The position numbers and the translations under genes were made by a program. A stretch of 64,000 nt of DNA from an uncultured Parabacteroides sp. (GTDB lineage Bacteria > Bacteroidota > Bacteroidia > Bacteroidales > Tannerellaceae): positions 1 to 64,000 of the forward strand of contig UQLN01000024.1 of the NCBI GenBank assembly GCA_900541965.1. The letters are read 5' to 3'. The first letter of the stretch is position 1. Each line of letters opens with the position of its first letter. The notes under the pieces were generated by a model. The model ran no database searches and was not told the DNA's origin. It saw only the letters and a program-made list of their open reading frames with translations. This document shows positions 35,102 to 44,135 of this stretch, piece after piece.

Positions 35102-35497
35102 ATGAAAACAGTTAAATTATTTACAGCTTTATTATTGGCTATGATTTGTATCAGTTTATCTTCTTGCAATAAAGATGAGGATAACGATGATAATGATAGT
35201 TCTGCTTTGGTAGGAACATGGGCATGGCTCTCTGAAACAAATTCAGAAGAATATTGGGTGGTGTTTAAAGAAAACGGAACCGGATATACTTGGGATTCTT
35301 ATAATGGGAAGACAAGCCCTAAGGCATATTTTTCATATAGTTTTAATGAAAAGTCTTCTATGTTGTTAATCACGTATGATGAGGTAGATACGGAGTATGA
35401 AGATGAAAATTCGGAAACAGTGGAAGTTCTTACTTTAACGGATAAGAAGTTAGTGTTGGATTTTGAAGATGGTAGTTTGACGTTTTACAGACAATAG
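35102..35497 (+). CDS. Small lipoprotein, lipocalin-like
   Basis: This 131-residue protein has a lipoprotein signal (LSSC, Cys22), an acidic linker (NKDEDNDDNDS), then a small beta-rich domain starting ALVGTWAWLSETNSEEY, which is the pattern of short lipocalin-like lipoproteins common in Bacteroidales. Function is unknown. It directly follows array C and is followed by a bidirectional terminator. Confidence 0.8.
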   Translation: MKTVKLFTALLLAMICISLSSCNKDEDNDDNDSSALVGTWAWLSETNSEEYWVVFKENGTGYTWDSYNGKTSPKAYFSYSFNEKSSMLLITYDEVDTEYEDENSETVEVLTLTDKKLVLDFEDGSLTFYRQ

Positions 35498-35524
35498 TCT
35501 CTGTATTTCGGCTGGTTGAATATG

Positions 35525-35561
35525 AAAGAGCGGACTGACCCTAAAAATCAGTTCGCTCTTT
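35525..35561. terminator. Bidirectional terminator between the lipoprotein gene and recQ
   Basis: A 14-bp stem (AAAGAGCGGACTGA and TCAGTTCGCTCTTT, one G-U pair) with a 9-nt loop lies between convergent genes. The arms end in A/T runs on both strands. Confidence 0.8.
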
Positions 35562-35567
35562 GGATGT

Positions 35568-37469
35568 TTATTGTATCCTGATTCTTCCGCTTTCCACCAC
35601 GAACCGTTCGTCATGGTCGGCAAGAAACCGGATTGCGGTAATGCATTTTTCCATAGGGAAAGGGAGTGCCCCTGTTACTTCTTTAATGTCTTTTGCCTCA
35701 TCCGTAAGGTTTACCAATAGCGCGTCGCGAATTGCATTAAAGTCTTTGTTGCTTAGTCCTGAATCATTTTTGGCAAGACAAGTATCGCAACATCCGCAAT
35801 CTTCCGCATCCTTTTCTCCAAAATAGGTGACAAGCATACGGCTACGGCATAACCTTTCTTCATTGATGTAATTTAGGACACAGGTAATCCGTTTTTCAAA
35901 ACGTTCTTTCCGTTCTTCATACGCAGAGCAGGGGATGACAACATATTTAGTCTCTTCCCGGGTTCGCCTGTAGATGATGAGCGGTGTTTTCTTTTGGGGA
36001 ATATAATTTACTATCCGGAATTTAGATAAGCCTATCAGAATATCGTATAGTTCCTGTTGGCTGATGCCGGTGCGTGTAGCAATAACCCCTTCATTTATAT
36101 ACACATAATCGGCAAACAGTCCGGTATAGGAACGAAGGATAACCTGTATAACTTCATCCGTTTTTTTATCCTGATTCCTGTAACGGTACAATTCGTCGCG
36201 GGTAGCATTAAACATCAGGCGTGAGGCATTATCCTGTTCTTCCGTATATTCAATGTAACCCGCCAATTCCAGAATCTTAAGGGCGTGATGCGCCTGTAAG
36301 AGCGAGAATTTATAGGCTGAACAGAAATCAGCCAATGAAAAATCGTGAACCGTATCCAGTCCGAATCCTACCGCTATCTGATAATAGTTGCCCAATGCCT
36401 CGTATACACGTTTGATAAAGTCTTTATCCGGGAACTCGTCGGAAAGCCGCTTTTTAAGTTTCGTGCAATCCCCGTCCGAGCAGAGAGCTACGGCATAGGC
36501 TTTTTGTTCATCCCTTCCTGCACGTCCTGCCTCCTGATAATATTCTTCCAGTGACCCCGGCATATCGATATGGACAACCAGACGTACATCCGGTTTATCT
36601 ATACCCATCCCAAAAGCATTGGTGGAAACAATCACACGGCATTCGTTTTCTTTCCAGCGTTTTTGGCGAAGACTCTTTTCCTCACGGTTCAGCCCGGCAT
36701 GGAAATAATCTGCCGAAATACCCGCTTGTTGAAGAGCCAAAGCTATTTCCTTTGTGCGTTTCCGGTTGCGGACATATACGATAGCCGTACCAGGAACTTT
36801 TCCCAGGATATAAGTCAGCGTTTCTATTTTATCTTCCGTATGCCGTACGATGTAAGCGAGATTCTTACGTATAAAACTTTTCTTGAAAACATTCTTTTCT
36901 TTGAAATGCAATCGTTCCTGTATATCGTCTACCACTTCCTGTGTAGCAGTAGCGGTAAGAGCCAGTACGGGAATGCCGGGCAGTTGTTCCCGGATATCGG
37001 CAATGCTGAAATAGGAGGGACGGAAGTCGTACCCCCATTGCGAAATACAATGGCTCTCATCTACTACCAGCAGGCAGACGTTCATTGCTTGCAATTTAGT
37101 CTGGAATATCTCTGTGCCTAATCGCTCCGGCGATACATACAGGAATTTGTAATTACCGAAGATGCAGTTTTCAAGCTGGGTGATAATCTCCTGCCTGCCC
37201 ATCCCGGAATATACAGCCGTCGCTTTAATGCCGAGACGGCGCAGGTTATCCACCTGGTCGCGCATTAAAGCAATCAAAGGGGTAACGACAATGCAAATAC
37301 CCTCCATCGACAGTGCCGGAACTTGGAAGGTAATGGATTTACCTCCGCCTGTAGGCATAAGCCCGAGCGTATCTTTCCCGGCGCAGACAGAATGGATGAT
37401 ATCTTCCTGCAAGGGGCGAAAAGCCGGGTATCCCCAATACTTTTCTAATATCTCATGATAGATATCCAC
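35568..37469 (-). CDS. recQ: RecQ-family ATP-dependent DNA helicase
   Basis: This 633-residue helicase has motif I (GGGKSITFQVPAL), the DESH box in VVDESHCISQWG, motif VI (QEAGRAGRDEQKAYA) and an RQC zinc-binding Cys set ending DCGCCDTCLAKN. Residues after 560 do not show an HRDC domain, so it is a short RecQ. The start is GTG at 37469, preceded by AAGGA, 9 bp after the recJ stop, so recJ and recQ form an operon. Confidence 0.95.
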   Translation of the reverse strand: MDIYHEILEKYWGYPAFRPLQEDIIHSVCAGKDTLGLMPTGGGKSITFQVPALSMEGICIVVTPLIALMRDQVDNLRRLGIKATAVYSGMGRQEIITQLENCIFGNYKFLYVSPERLGTEIFQTKLQAMNVCLLVVDESHCISQWGYDFRPSYFSIADIREQLPGIPVLALTATATQEVVDDIQERLHFKEKNVFKKSFIRKNLAYIVRHTEDKIETLTYILGKVPGTAIVYVRNRKRTKEIALALQQAGISADYFHAGLNREEKSLRQKRWKENECRVIVSTNAFGMGIDKPDVRLVVHIDMPGSLEEYYQEAGRAGRDEQKAYAVALCSDGDCTKLKKRLSDEFPDKDFIKRVYEALGNYYQIAVGFGLDTVHDFSLADFCSAYKFSLLQAHHALKILELAGYIEYTEEQDNASRLMFNATRDELYRYRNQDKKTDEVIQVILRSYTGLFADYVYINEGVIATRTGISQQELYDILIGLSKFRIVNYIPQKKTPLIIYRRTREETKYVVIPCSAYEERKERFEKRITCVLNYINEERLCRSRMLVTYFGEKDAEDCGCCDTCLAKNDSGLSNKDFNAIRDALLVNLTDEAKDIKEVTGALPFPMEKCITAIRFLADHDERFVVESGRIRIQ

Positions 37470-37478
37470 TTTTGTCCT

Positions 37479-39203
37479 TCACATCTCTTCTTCTTTAATA
37501 TCCTTAATCATCAATTGGATGGAAGTATTCCCGTTGTAGGTATTTTCCTCGATGGTATAACAGATATTAAAAGGTTTCATAGTTTTAATATGTGTATTAT
37601 GCTTGTGCATGCCGAAGGCGATGCCATGAATGGGCGTATTCGACTTGTCGTCTATCATTTCCAGTTTGATGTGCTCCAAGTCCTTGCCTACCAATTTGCT
37701 GGTACCATAGTCTTTAACTCCCAATGAACAGAAGATGGGTTTTTGGTTATCCGGTCCGAAAGGACTCATTTTCTTCAGTTCGTTTACAAATTTGGAGTTG
37801 ATGTCCTGAAGATCCAATATCGCGTCGATATCGATTTGTGGAGTCATTTGTTCCGGGATGATTTCATCGGCAGCCAGTTTGAGAAAACGGTCGATAAAGG
37901 CATCCAGGTTTTCTTCTTTCAGGGATAATCCGGCTGCATAGGTATGTCCACCGAAGTTCTCCAGCAGGTCCCGGCAATTTTCAATAGCTTTGTATATGTC
38001 AAAGCCGGTGATGGAGCGTGCCGAGCCGGTAATCAGTTCGGACGATTTGGTCAGTACCACTGCCGGACGGTAATATTTCTCTGTCAGTCGGGAAGCGACG
38101 ATGCCGATAACGCCTTTATGCCAGCCTTGGTTGTACACCACAATGGCTTTACGGTCTTCCATGTTTTCAAATTCATCGATGATGGCATTGGCTTCGTCGG
38201 TAATCTTCTTATCCAGTTCGCGGCGTTCGTCGTTGTACTGGTTGATGCTTTCGCTCTTTTCACGTGCTACATCCACATCCTTGGCAAGCAACAGTTCAAC
38301 CGCTTCTTTACCATTCATCATGCGCCCGGAAGCATTGATACGGGGACCTATCTTGAATACGATGTCGCTGATAGTAATCTCTTTTCCCGTCAGCCCGCAA
38401 ATATCGATGATACCTTTTAAGCCCAGGCTCGGATTACTGTTCAGTTGTTTAAGACCGTAATGGGCGAGGATACGGTTTTCACCCGTAATCGGTACAATAT
38501 CCGACGCAATGCTGACAGCTGTCAGGTCAAGCAGCTTTTCCAAATCGGAAAATGGGAAGTTATTGCTTTTGGCAAACGCTTGCATAAACTTGAAGCCGAC
38601 TCCGCAACCCGATAAGTGTTCATACGGATATTTCGAATCTGTACGTTTGGCATCCAGTACGGCTACGGCCGCCGGCAACGTATCATCCGGCATATGGTGG
38701 TCGCAAATGATAAAGTCGATACCTAACTCTTTGGCATACTCAATCTTTTCGATTGCTTTGATGCCACAGTCCAGCGAGATAATCAACGTGATGCCATTTT
38801 CTTTTGCATAGTTAATGCCTTTGTAAGAAATGCCATATCCTTCATCATACCGGTCCGGAATGTAATAATCCAGTGTAGATGAATAAGGGCGCAGATATTT
38901 GAAGACCAATGAAACGGCTGTAGTCCCGTCTACATCGTAGTCACCATACACCAAAATCTTTTCTTTATTACCCAAGGCTCTGTTTAGCCGCTGGACCGCC
39001 TTGTCCATATCCGGCATAAGGAACGGATCGTGCAGGTCGTTCAGATTGGGTTTAAAGAATTTCTTAACCTCTTCTACAGAAGTAAGTCCTCTTTGAACAA
39101 GCAATAGACAGATAACCGGACTTAATCCCAGTCCGGCAACCAGCTCATCTCTTTTATGTAACTCTTCTTTTGTAGGGGTTTGAAAGTTCCATTTGTTTGT
39201 CAT
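37479..39203 (-). CDS. recJ: Single-stranded-DNA-specific exonuclease RecJ
   Basis: This 574-residue DHH-family 5'-3' exonuclease acts in recombination and repair. Motifs include LVYGDYDVDGTTAVSL (motif I), LIISLDCGIKA, FIICDHHMPD (the DHH motif) and the DHHA1 C-terminal part (LENFGGHTYAAGLSL). It is the first gene of a recJ-recQ operon, a pairing that fits their joint role in processing stalled forks. Confidence 0.96.
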   Translation of the reverse strand: MTNKWNFQTPTKEELHKRDELVAGLGLSPVICLLLVQRGLTSVEEVKKFFKPNLNDLHDPFLMPDMDKAVQRLNRALGNKEKILVYGDYDVDGTTAVSLVFKYLRPYSSTLDYYIPDRYDEGYGISYKGINYAKENGITLIISLDCGIKAIEKIEYAKELGIDFIICDHHMPDDTLPAAVAVLDAKRTDSKYPYEHLSGCGVGFKFMQAFAKSNNFPFSDLEKLLDLTAVSIASDIVPITGENRILAHYGLKQLNSNPSLGLKGIIDICGLTGKEITISDIVFKIGPRINASGRMMNGKEAVELLLAKDVDVAREKSESINQYNDERRELDKKITDEANAIIDEFENMEDRKAIVVYNQGWHKGVIGIVASRLTEKYYRPAVVLTKSSELITGSARSITGFDIYKAIENCRDLLENFGGHTYAAGLSLKEENLDAFIDRFLKLAADEIIPEQMTPQIDIDAILDLQDINSKFVNELKKMSPFGPDNQKPIFCSLGVKDYGTSKLVGKDLEHIKLEMIDDKSNTPIHGIAFGMHKHNTHIKTMKPFNICYTIEENTYNGNTSIQLMIKDIKEEEM

Positions 39204-39470
39204 TATATATTGTTTTTTTCTTTTTTATCTCTCTCGGGATGAGATGTGCCATAAATAATTACATTCATAACCTCATAATCATGTAACCGATAACCTTAAA
39301 ATCCATAAGCATTATGTGATACGGCACTCTCATTTCAATCCGTAAAGTTAGAAATTATAAATGGATATTCAACTATGAAATATATATGTTTATTCTAATT
39401 ATTATACGTTTTCGTCTCCTCACAATTTCAAATTCTTTCTGTTTTCTTATTTAAATCGATGAATGATTTG

Positions 39471-39478
39471 TACATTTG
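39471..39478 (+). promoter_or_regulatory. -7 promoter element of tsaC
   Basis: TACATTTG matches TAnnTTTG and lies 20 bp before the ATG at 39498, inside the longer open frame that begins at 39459. This supports the shorter start. Confidence 0.6.
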
Positions 39479-39497
39479 CCTCGTTATTGGAAAACAA

Positions 39498-40058
39498 ATG
39501 ATAGAAGATATTAAAAAAGCTTGTGAAGTCCTCCGTGCCGGGGGATTGATACTTTATCCCACCGATACAATTTGGGGGATAGGTTGTGATGCGACTAATG
39601 AAGAAGCTGTAAAGAAGGTGTACGAGTTGAAGAAGCGGTCGGATAATAAAGCGATGCTGGTTCTAACTGATTCACCGGTTAAACTGGAAACTTATGTTTC
39701 TGAAATTCCAGATATCGCATGGGACTTGATTGAAGTGGCAGATAAACCTCTTACCATTATCTATTCCAATGCGAAGAATCTGGCAAATAACTTGTTAGGT
39801 GAAGATGGCAGTGTAGGTATACGGGTTACAAATGAAGAGTTTTCCCGTAGACTGTGTGAATCATTCCGCAAGCCTTTGGTTTCTACATCTGCTAATGTGA
39901 GTGGTGAACCTTCTCCTGCGAACTTCTCGGAAATATCGGAAGAAGTTAAAAATGGAGTGGATTATATAGTCGGATACCGTCAGGACGATATGCAGAAGGC
40001 AAGCCCTTCCAATATTATTAAGTTGGGTGCCGGAGGACTGGTGCAGATTATCAGATAG
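39498..40058 (+). CDS. tsaC: L-threonylcarbamoyladenylate synthase (YrdC/Sua5 family)
   Basis: This 186-residue enzyme makes threonylcarbamoyl-AMP from threonine, bicarbonate and ATP for the t6A modification of ANN-decoding tRNAs. Motifs include LYPTDTIWGIGCDATN, YELKKRSDNKAMLVL and SVGIRVTN, then PLVSTSANVSGEPSP. It has only the YrdC domain, not the Sua5 C-terminal domain. I chose ATG 39498 because a -7 element lies inside the upstream extension. It is followed by the CLC gene and fmt on the same strand. Confidence 0.94.
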   Translation: MIEDIKKACEVLRAGGLILYPTDTIWGIGCDATNEEAVKKVYELKKRSDNKAMLVLTDSPVKLETYVSEIPDIAWDLIEVADKPLTIIYSNAKNLANNLLGEDGSVGIRVTNEEFSRRLCESFRKPLVSTSANVSGEPSPANFSEISEEVKNGVDYIVGYRQDDMQKASPSNIIKLGAGGLVQIIR

Positions 40059-40151
40059 CGATTTCTGTTTGGGTTGACATTTGATAGTTGACAGTTAAAA
40101 ACAGGTTGTAGGAAGTGGATTTTACAACCGGATAAGGTATAAAAAGAAAGA

Positions 40152-41936
40152 ATGGCGAAGGAAGGTTTATTTTATAGGCTCCTGCTGTGGCGGGACAAAC
40201 ATATTAAGGAGAGAAATTTCATTTTAATCATCAGTTTTCTGGTGGGAATATGTACGGCAGCCGCCGGTATCATATTGAAACATTTGATTCATCTCATTCA
40301 ACATTTATTGACAAACAACTTTAACCAGGATGGGGCAAACTATCAGTTGCTGCTTTATCCGGTTATCGGTATTTTATTGGCAGGCTTATTCGTTAAATAT
40401 ATCGTAAGGGATGATATAAGCCATGGGGTAACCAAAATCCTATATGCCATCTCACAGCGTAAAAGCCGTATCAAACCTCATAATACTTGGAGTTCTATTG
40501 TCGCAAGTTCTGTAACCATCGGTTTTGGCGGGTCAGTCGGAGCGGAGGCGCCTATTGTTTTGACAGGAGCTGCAATCGGTTCCAATCTGGGACGTCTGTT
40601 TAAGATGGAACAGAAAACATTGATGTTGTTGGTTGGTTGCGGGGCAGCTGGAGCGATTGCCGGTATATTTAAGGCTCCTATTGCCGGGTTGGTATTTGTG
40701 GTGGAAGTTTTGATGTTGGACTTAACGATGACTTCTGTGCTTCCTTTGCTTATATCTTCCGTTACGGCAGCTACTGTTTCCTATGTCTTTACAGGAACAG
40801 AGGCTATGTTTAAGTTTTCCCAGACCGAAGTATTTGAGATTGCCCGTATCCCCTACGTATTATTATTAGGCGTTTTCTGTGGTCTGGTATCCCTTTATTT
40901 TACGAAAGTAATGAACCGGATAGAAGGTATGTACCGTAATTTGGGTATTTACTGGAAAAAATTTGTAGTGGGTGGTTTAATGCTGAGTATTTTGATATTC
41001 CTTTTTCCTCCCCTCTATGGTGAAGGTTACGATACGATTGGTTCATTGTTGAACGGACAATTCGGCCATATAATGGATCAGAGTTTGTTTTATGACTTGA
41101 ACGGAACGTATTGGGGGGTACAAATATTCCTTGTGCTGATACTTCTTACTAAAGTATTTGCTTCCAGTGCTACGAATGCCGGAGGTGGTTGCGGTGGTAT
41201 ATTTGCACCGAGTTTGTACTTGGGTTGTATCGCCGGTTTTGTGTTTGCTCATGCATCCAACTATTTTCCATTTACGATGTATGTATCGGAAAAGAATTTT
41301 GCTTTATTAGGGATGGCAGGGGTGATGTCCGGCGTTATGCACGCTCCGCTTACCGGCGTTTTTCTGATTGCGGAACTTACCGGAGGATATGACTTGTTTC
41401 TTCCGTTGATGATTGTATCCATCAGTTCTTATATTACAATCAAAATGTTTTTGCCTCATAGCATTTATTCCATGCGTCTGGCTCAAAAAGGCGAGTTACT
41501 GACTCACCATAAGGACCGTGCCGTATTGACATTGTTGAATACAGATGCTGTTATCGAGCGGGATTTCCTTACCGTTTCTCCGGACATGTCTTTGGGTGAT
41601 ATGGTAAAGGTTATAGCCAAGAGCGGTCGAAATTCGTTCCCTGTTATTGATGATAAAGGTATTTTGCTGGGAATTGTATTATTAGATAATATCCGGAACA
41701 TTATGTTCCGTCCGGAGTTATATAACCGGTTCCATGTTTCTAAATTTATGGTGTCGGCTCCGGCAAAGGTGCAGATTGGTACGTCGATGGAGCAAATTAT
41801 GCGTATATTCGACGATACGAAAGCATGGAATTTGCCTGTGGTTGACGAAGAAGGCCGTTATGTCGGCTTTATGTCGAAATCGAAGATATTTAATTCATAC
41901 CGCAAAGTATTGGTAGAAAACTTTTCAGGAGATTAA
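40152..41936 (+). CDS. CLC-family chloride channel/transporter with C-terminal CBS pair
   Basis: This 594-residue membrane protein shows the CLC selectivity segments GFGGSVGAEAPIVLTG (retaining the gating Glu position), GAAGAIAGIFKAPIAG and GGGCGGIFAPSLYLG. Two CBS domains follow at about residues 470-590 (FPVIDDKGILLGIVLL and LPVVDEEGRYVGFMSK), which in other CLCs bind adenosine nucleotides. It is in tandem with fmt, whose ATG starts 2 bp after its stop. Confidence 0.94.
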   Translation: MAKEGLFYRLLLWRDKHIKERNFILIISFLVGICTAAAGIILKHLIHLIQHLLTNNFNQDGANYQLLLYPVIGILLAGLFVKYIVRDDISHGVTKILYAISQRKSRIKPHNTWSSIVASSVTIGFGGSVGAEAPIVLTGAAIGSNLGRLFKMEQKTLMLLVGCGAAGAIAGIFKAPIAGLVFVVEVLMLDLTMTSVLPLLISSVTAATVSYVFTGTEAMFKFSQTEVFEIARIPYVLLLGVFCGLVSLYFTKVMNRIEGMYRNLGIYWKKFVVGGLMLSILIFLFPPLYGEGYDTIGSLLNGQFGHIMDQSLFYDLNGTYWGVQIFLVLILLTKVFASSATNAGGGCGGIFAPSLYLGCIAGFVFAHASNYFPFTMYVSEKNFALLGMAGVMSGVMHAPLTGVFLIAELTGGYDLFLPLMIVSISSYITIKMFLPHSIYSMRLAQKGELLTHHKDRAVLTLLNTDAVIERDFLTVSPDMSLGDMVKVIAKSGRNSFPVIDDKGILLGIVLLDNIRNIMFRPELYNRFHVSKFMVSAPAKVQIGTSMEQIMRIFDDTKAWNLPVVDEEGRYVGFMSKSKIFNSYRKVLVENFSGD

Positions 41937-41938
41937 AG

Positions 41939-42931
41939 ATGATGAAGAAAGAAGATTTGCGAATAGTGTATATGGGAACTCCCGACTTTGCTGTCGAGAG
42001 TTTACGTGCCTTGGTAGAAGGTGGTTATAATATTGTAGGTGTCATAACAATGCCGGATAAGCCGGTGGGACGCCATGGAAGTGTTCTTCAGGCAAGCCCG
42101 GTGAAACAATATGCCTTGTCGCAAGGACTTCCGGTTCTTCAGCCGGAGAAGTTGAAAGATGAAACATTCCTTTCCGACCTTCGTGCCCTGAATGCCGATT
42201 TGCAAATTGTTGTAGCTTTCCGTATGTTACCGGAGGTTGTATGGAATATGCCTCGTTTGGGAACATTTAATTTGCATGCCTCTTTATTGCCTCAATACCG
42301 GGGAGCTGCTCCTATCAATTGGGCTGTTATCAATGGCGACACGGAAACCGGAGCTACCACCTTTTTCCTTACACATGAAATCGATACAGGCAAAATAATC
42401 CGTCAAAAGCATCTTCCTATAGCGGATACGGATGATGTGGAAAAAGTGCATGATGCCTTGATGGTAATGGGCGCCGGTTTGGTTCTTGAAACTGTCGATT
42501 TATTATTGGAAGGTAAGACCGATGCCATTCCTCAGGAAGAGTTTTATAAAGATCCTTCCGAACTTCGTCCTGCTCCGAAGATATTTAAGGAAACCTGTCG
42601 TATCAACTGGAATCTGCCGGTTAAACGTATCTACGATTTTATTCGTGGTTTGTCTCCATATCCGGCAGCATGGACAGAGCTTGTCTCTCCGGAGGGAACC
42701 CGCTCTGTTTTAAAAATATATCAATCCGAGAAACGTATGGCGGCTCATGACAAGCCTGTAGGTACAATTTTGACAGATAAGAAAAGCTATATAGATGTAG
42801 CTGCAGAAGACGGTTTTTTACGCTTGTTGTCTGTACAATTGGCGGGGAAGAAGCGATTAGCCGTAACCGAATTCTTAAATGGTTTCAAGCAAATTGGTGA
42901 GTATCGGGTAGATTCGTCTGACCAGGGGTAA
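41939..42931 (+). CDS. fmt: Methionyl-tRNA formyltransferase
   Basis: This 330-residue enzyme formylates initiator Met-tRNA using 10-formyl-THF. Motifs are IVYMGTPDFAVESLRAL at the start, the folate site with LGTFNLHASLLPQYRGAAPINWA (Asn, His), and the C-terminal OB-like domain. The gene starts 2 bp after the CLC stop. A hairpin terminator follows. Confidence 0.96.
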   Translation: MMKKEDLRIVYMGTPDFAVESLRALVEGGYNIVGVITMPDKPVGRHGSVLQASPVKQYALSQGLPVLQPEKLKDETFLSDLRALNADLQIVVAFRMLPEVVWNMPRLGTFNLHASLLPQYRGAAPINWAVINGDTETGATTFFLTHEIDTGKIIRQKHLPIADTDDVEKVHDALMVMGAGLVLETVDLLLEGKTDAIPQEEFYKDPSELRPAPKIFKETCRINWNLPVKRIYDFIRGLSPYPAAWTELVSPEGTRSVLKIYQSEKRMAAHDKPVGTILTDKKSYIDVAAEDGFLRLLSVQLAGKKRLAVTEFLNGFKQIGEYRVDSSDQG

Positions 42932-42968
42932 TAAACAACCTCAATATATTATATTCCCCTTTTTTTGT

Positions 42969-43007
42969 AGGGAGAGTGTTCCATAGATGGAGTACCCTCC
43001 CTTTTTT
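42969..43007 (+). terminator. Terminator after fmt
   Basis: An imperfect stem (GGGAGAGTGTTCC against GGAGTACCCTCCC with wobbles) is followed by six T residues, 38 bp past the fmt stop. Confidence 0.75.
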
Positions 43008-43599
43008 GTTATGAAAATCTTTCTCTTTTTTTATGCTTAGCATTATATGTTATTAACGGATAAAGCAGGATGTGAAATAATGTAAGTGTAAATTTGTCTT
43101 TTTCTTGTACGCATTGTTTTGTAAATCATCCCGTCGATTTTATAAAACTTCCCGTTCTTTTGTATATTTCATCCTTTAGAAAAATACTTTTGATGAATGT
43201 CCTTGTTTCTTCTTATAGATATTGTTCTTCCTTTTTATATATATTGTTTTTGTGTTTGATAGTTGTCGAAAGAATATTAGATAGGTTACTTTTCCGTGAA
43301 ACATTCTAAGATATTAAACAAAGAATACTGCAAATATGGTAATTTAAAGGGTAGATGCAAAATGTAATTGGTAAATATTTTGTCGCTGATCTGATTTTAA
43401 TTAACAAATATAGTCTGTAAAAAATTGGTTATTAGAAAATTAAATTTCTATTGTTGTAAATTAGCTTAAAATTAGATATTAAAGATTATTCTTTGGACTA
43501 TAGGGAATTATAATCATTTTGGGCAATTGTTGTGTGTTTTTTATATTGCGATTTGCTGTATATCGATTGATGTGTATGGAGTATGTTGTTTTTTAAAAT
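43008..43599. other. AT-rich non-coding region left of the invertible segment
   Basis: No convincing gene is present. In the present orientation the invertible promoter fires into this stretch. A 71-codon frame at 43094-43309 lacks any protein-like pattern and is not annotated. Confidence 0.6.
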
Positions 43600-43626
43600 G
43601 ACTAAAAAAACGTTCGTTTATTTTAG
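43600..43626. repeat. Left inverted repeat of the invertible capsule promoter
   Basis: These 27 bp are the exact reverse complement of 43751-43777. The core AAACGTTCGT (43608-43617) matches ARACGTWCGT, the consensus I recall for sites of the Mpi serine recombinase of B. fragilis. Confidence 0.85.
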
Positions 43627-43632
43627 TCATTG

Positions 43633-43665
43633 CAAAGGTATGTATTAAAAACCGTAAAACCAAAA
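43633..43665 (-). promoter_or_regulatory. Invertible promoter, currently pointing away from the capsule locus
   Basis: On the minus strand TTTTG (43661-43665), a 20-bp spacer and TACCTTTG (43633-43640) form a full Bacteroidales promoter. No matching promoter was found on the plus strand of the 124-bp segment. Inverting the segment would place the -7 box at about 43737-43744 facing the operon at 44136. Confidence 0.75.
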
Positions 43666-43750
43666 GAAAAAATTATACAAATCTGTAACTCTTAAAGTTA
43701 GGTACAATGTAATAATCCTATTATTAATGACTTACATGAAATATAAAACG

Positions 43751-43777
43751 CTAAAATAAACGAACGTTTTTTTAGTC
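43751..43777. repeat. Right inverted repeat of the invertible capsule promoter
   Basis: Perfect reverse-complement partner of 43600-43626, with a 124-bp spacer. Contains ACGAACGTTT, the reverse complement of the Mpi-like core. Confidence 0.85.
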
Positions 43778-44135
43778 CTCTTTTCACTAGTGCACTTTTG
43801 GGAACGAATAAAATAAACGAACGTTTTTTTAGCCATTGTTTTTCTTCTTGAAAGTGAGAAATCAGTATGTGATTCGTGGTTCCCTTCTTGGGAGTGACGA
43901 ACCTTTTTGTGAATAAATAACAATACTCTTAGATGGTGAAAATCAGGATTTTATTAATTGGTACTATTTGTGGTACCCTCAGCATTCATTTGCATCGGCT
44001 TTATAGAGAAAATCTCTACTATTTTTTATTAACAGGAGCTGAAAGTTCCGTTGTTTCATATCCAGTCGATTAAACTCTTACTTACGCCTTGTGCCGCTCT
44101 TTATATATAGGAGTGGGCTACTTATTTGAAAAAAC
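43778..44135 (+). other. Leader region of the capsule operon
   Basis: About 360 bp between the right repeat and the first capsule gene hold no protein gene. A weak hairpin (GGTAC with GTACC) lies near 43960-43975. A third repeat copy lies at 43809-43832. No upxY/upxZ-like regulator gene precedes the first glycosyl gene. Confidence 0.6.
43809..43832. repeat. Extra copy of the invertase repeat in direct orientation
   Basis: 24 bp are identical to the right repeat, 58 bp further on in the same orientation. It could serve as an alternative recombination site or a deletion partner for the right repeat. Confidence 0.8.

Noticed and set aside
34527..35105. A 192-codon open frame on the plus strand in the 945-bp gap
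   Set aside because: No recognisable domain or signal; biased towards Cys, Ile and Tyr; it runs through the CGTATA/CATACG array and overlaps the lipoprotein start. Likely chance opening in an AT-rich repeat region.
43094..43309. A 71-codon open frame between fmt and the invertible promoter
   Set aside because: No protein-like pattern and no start signal; hydrophobic string from AT-rich DNA.
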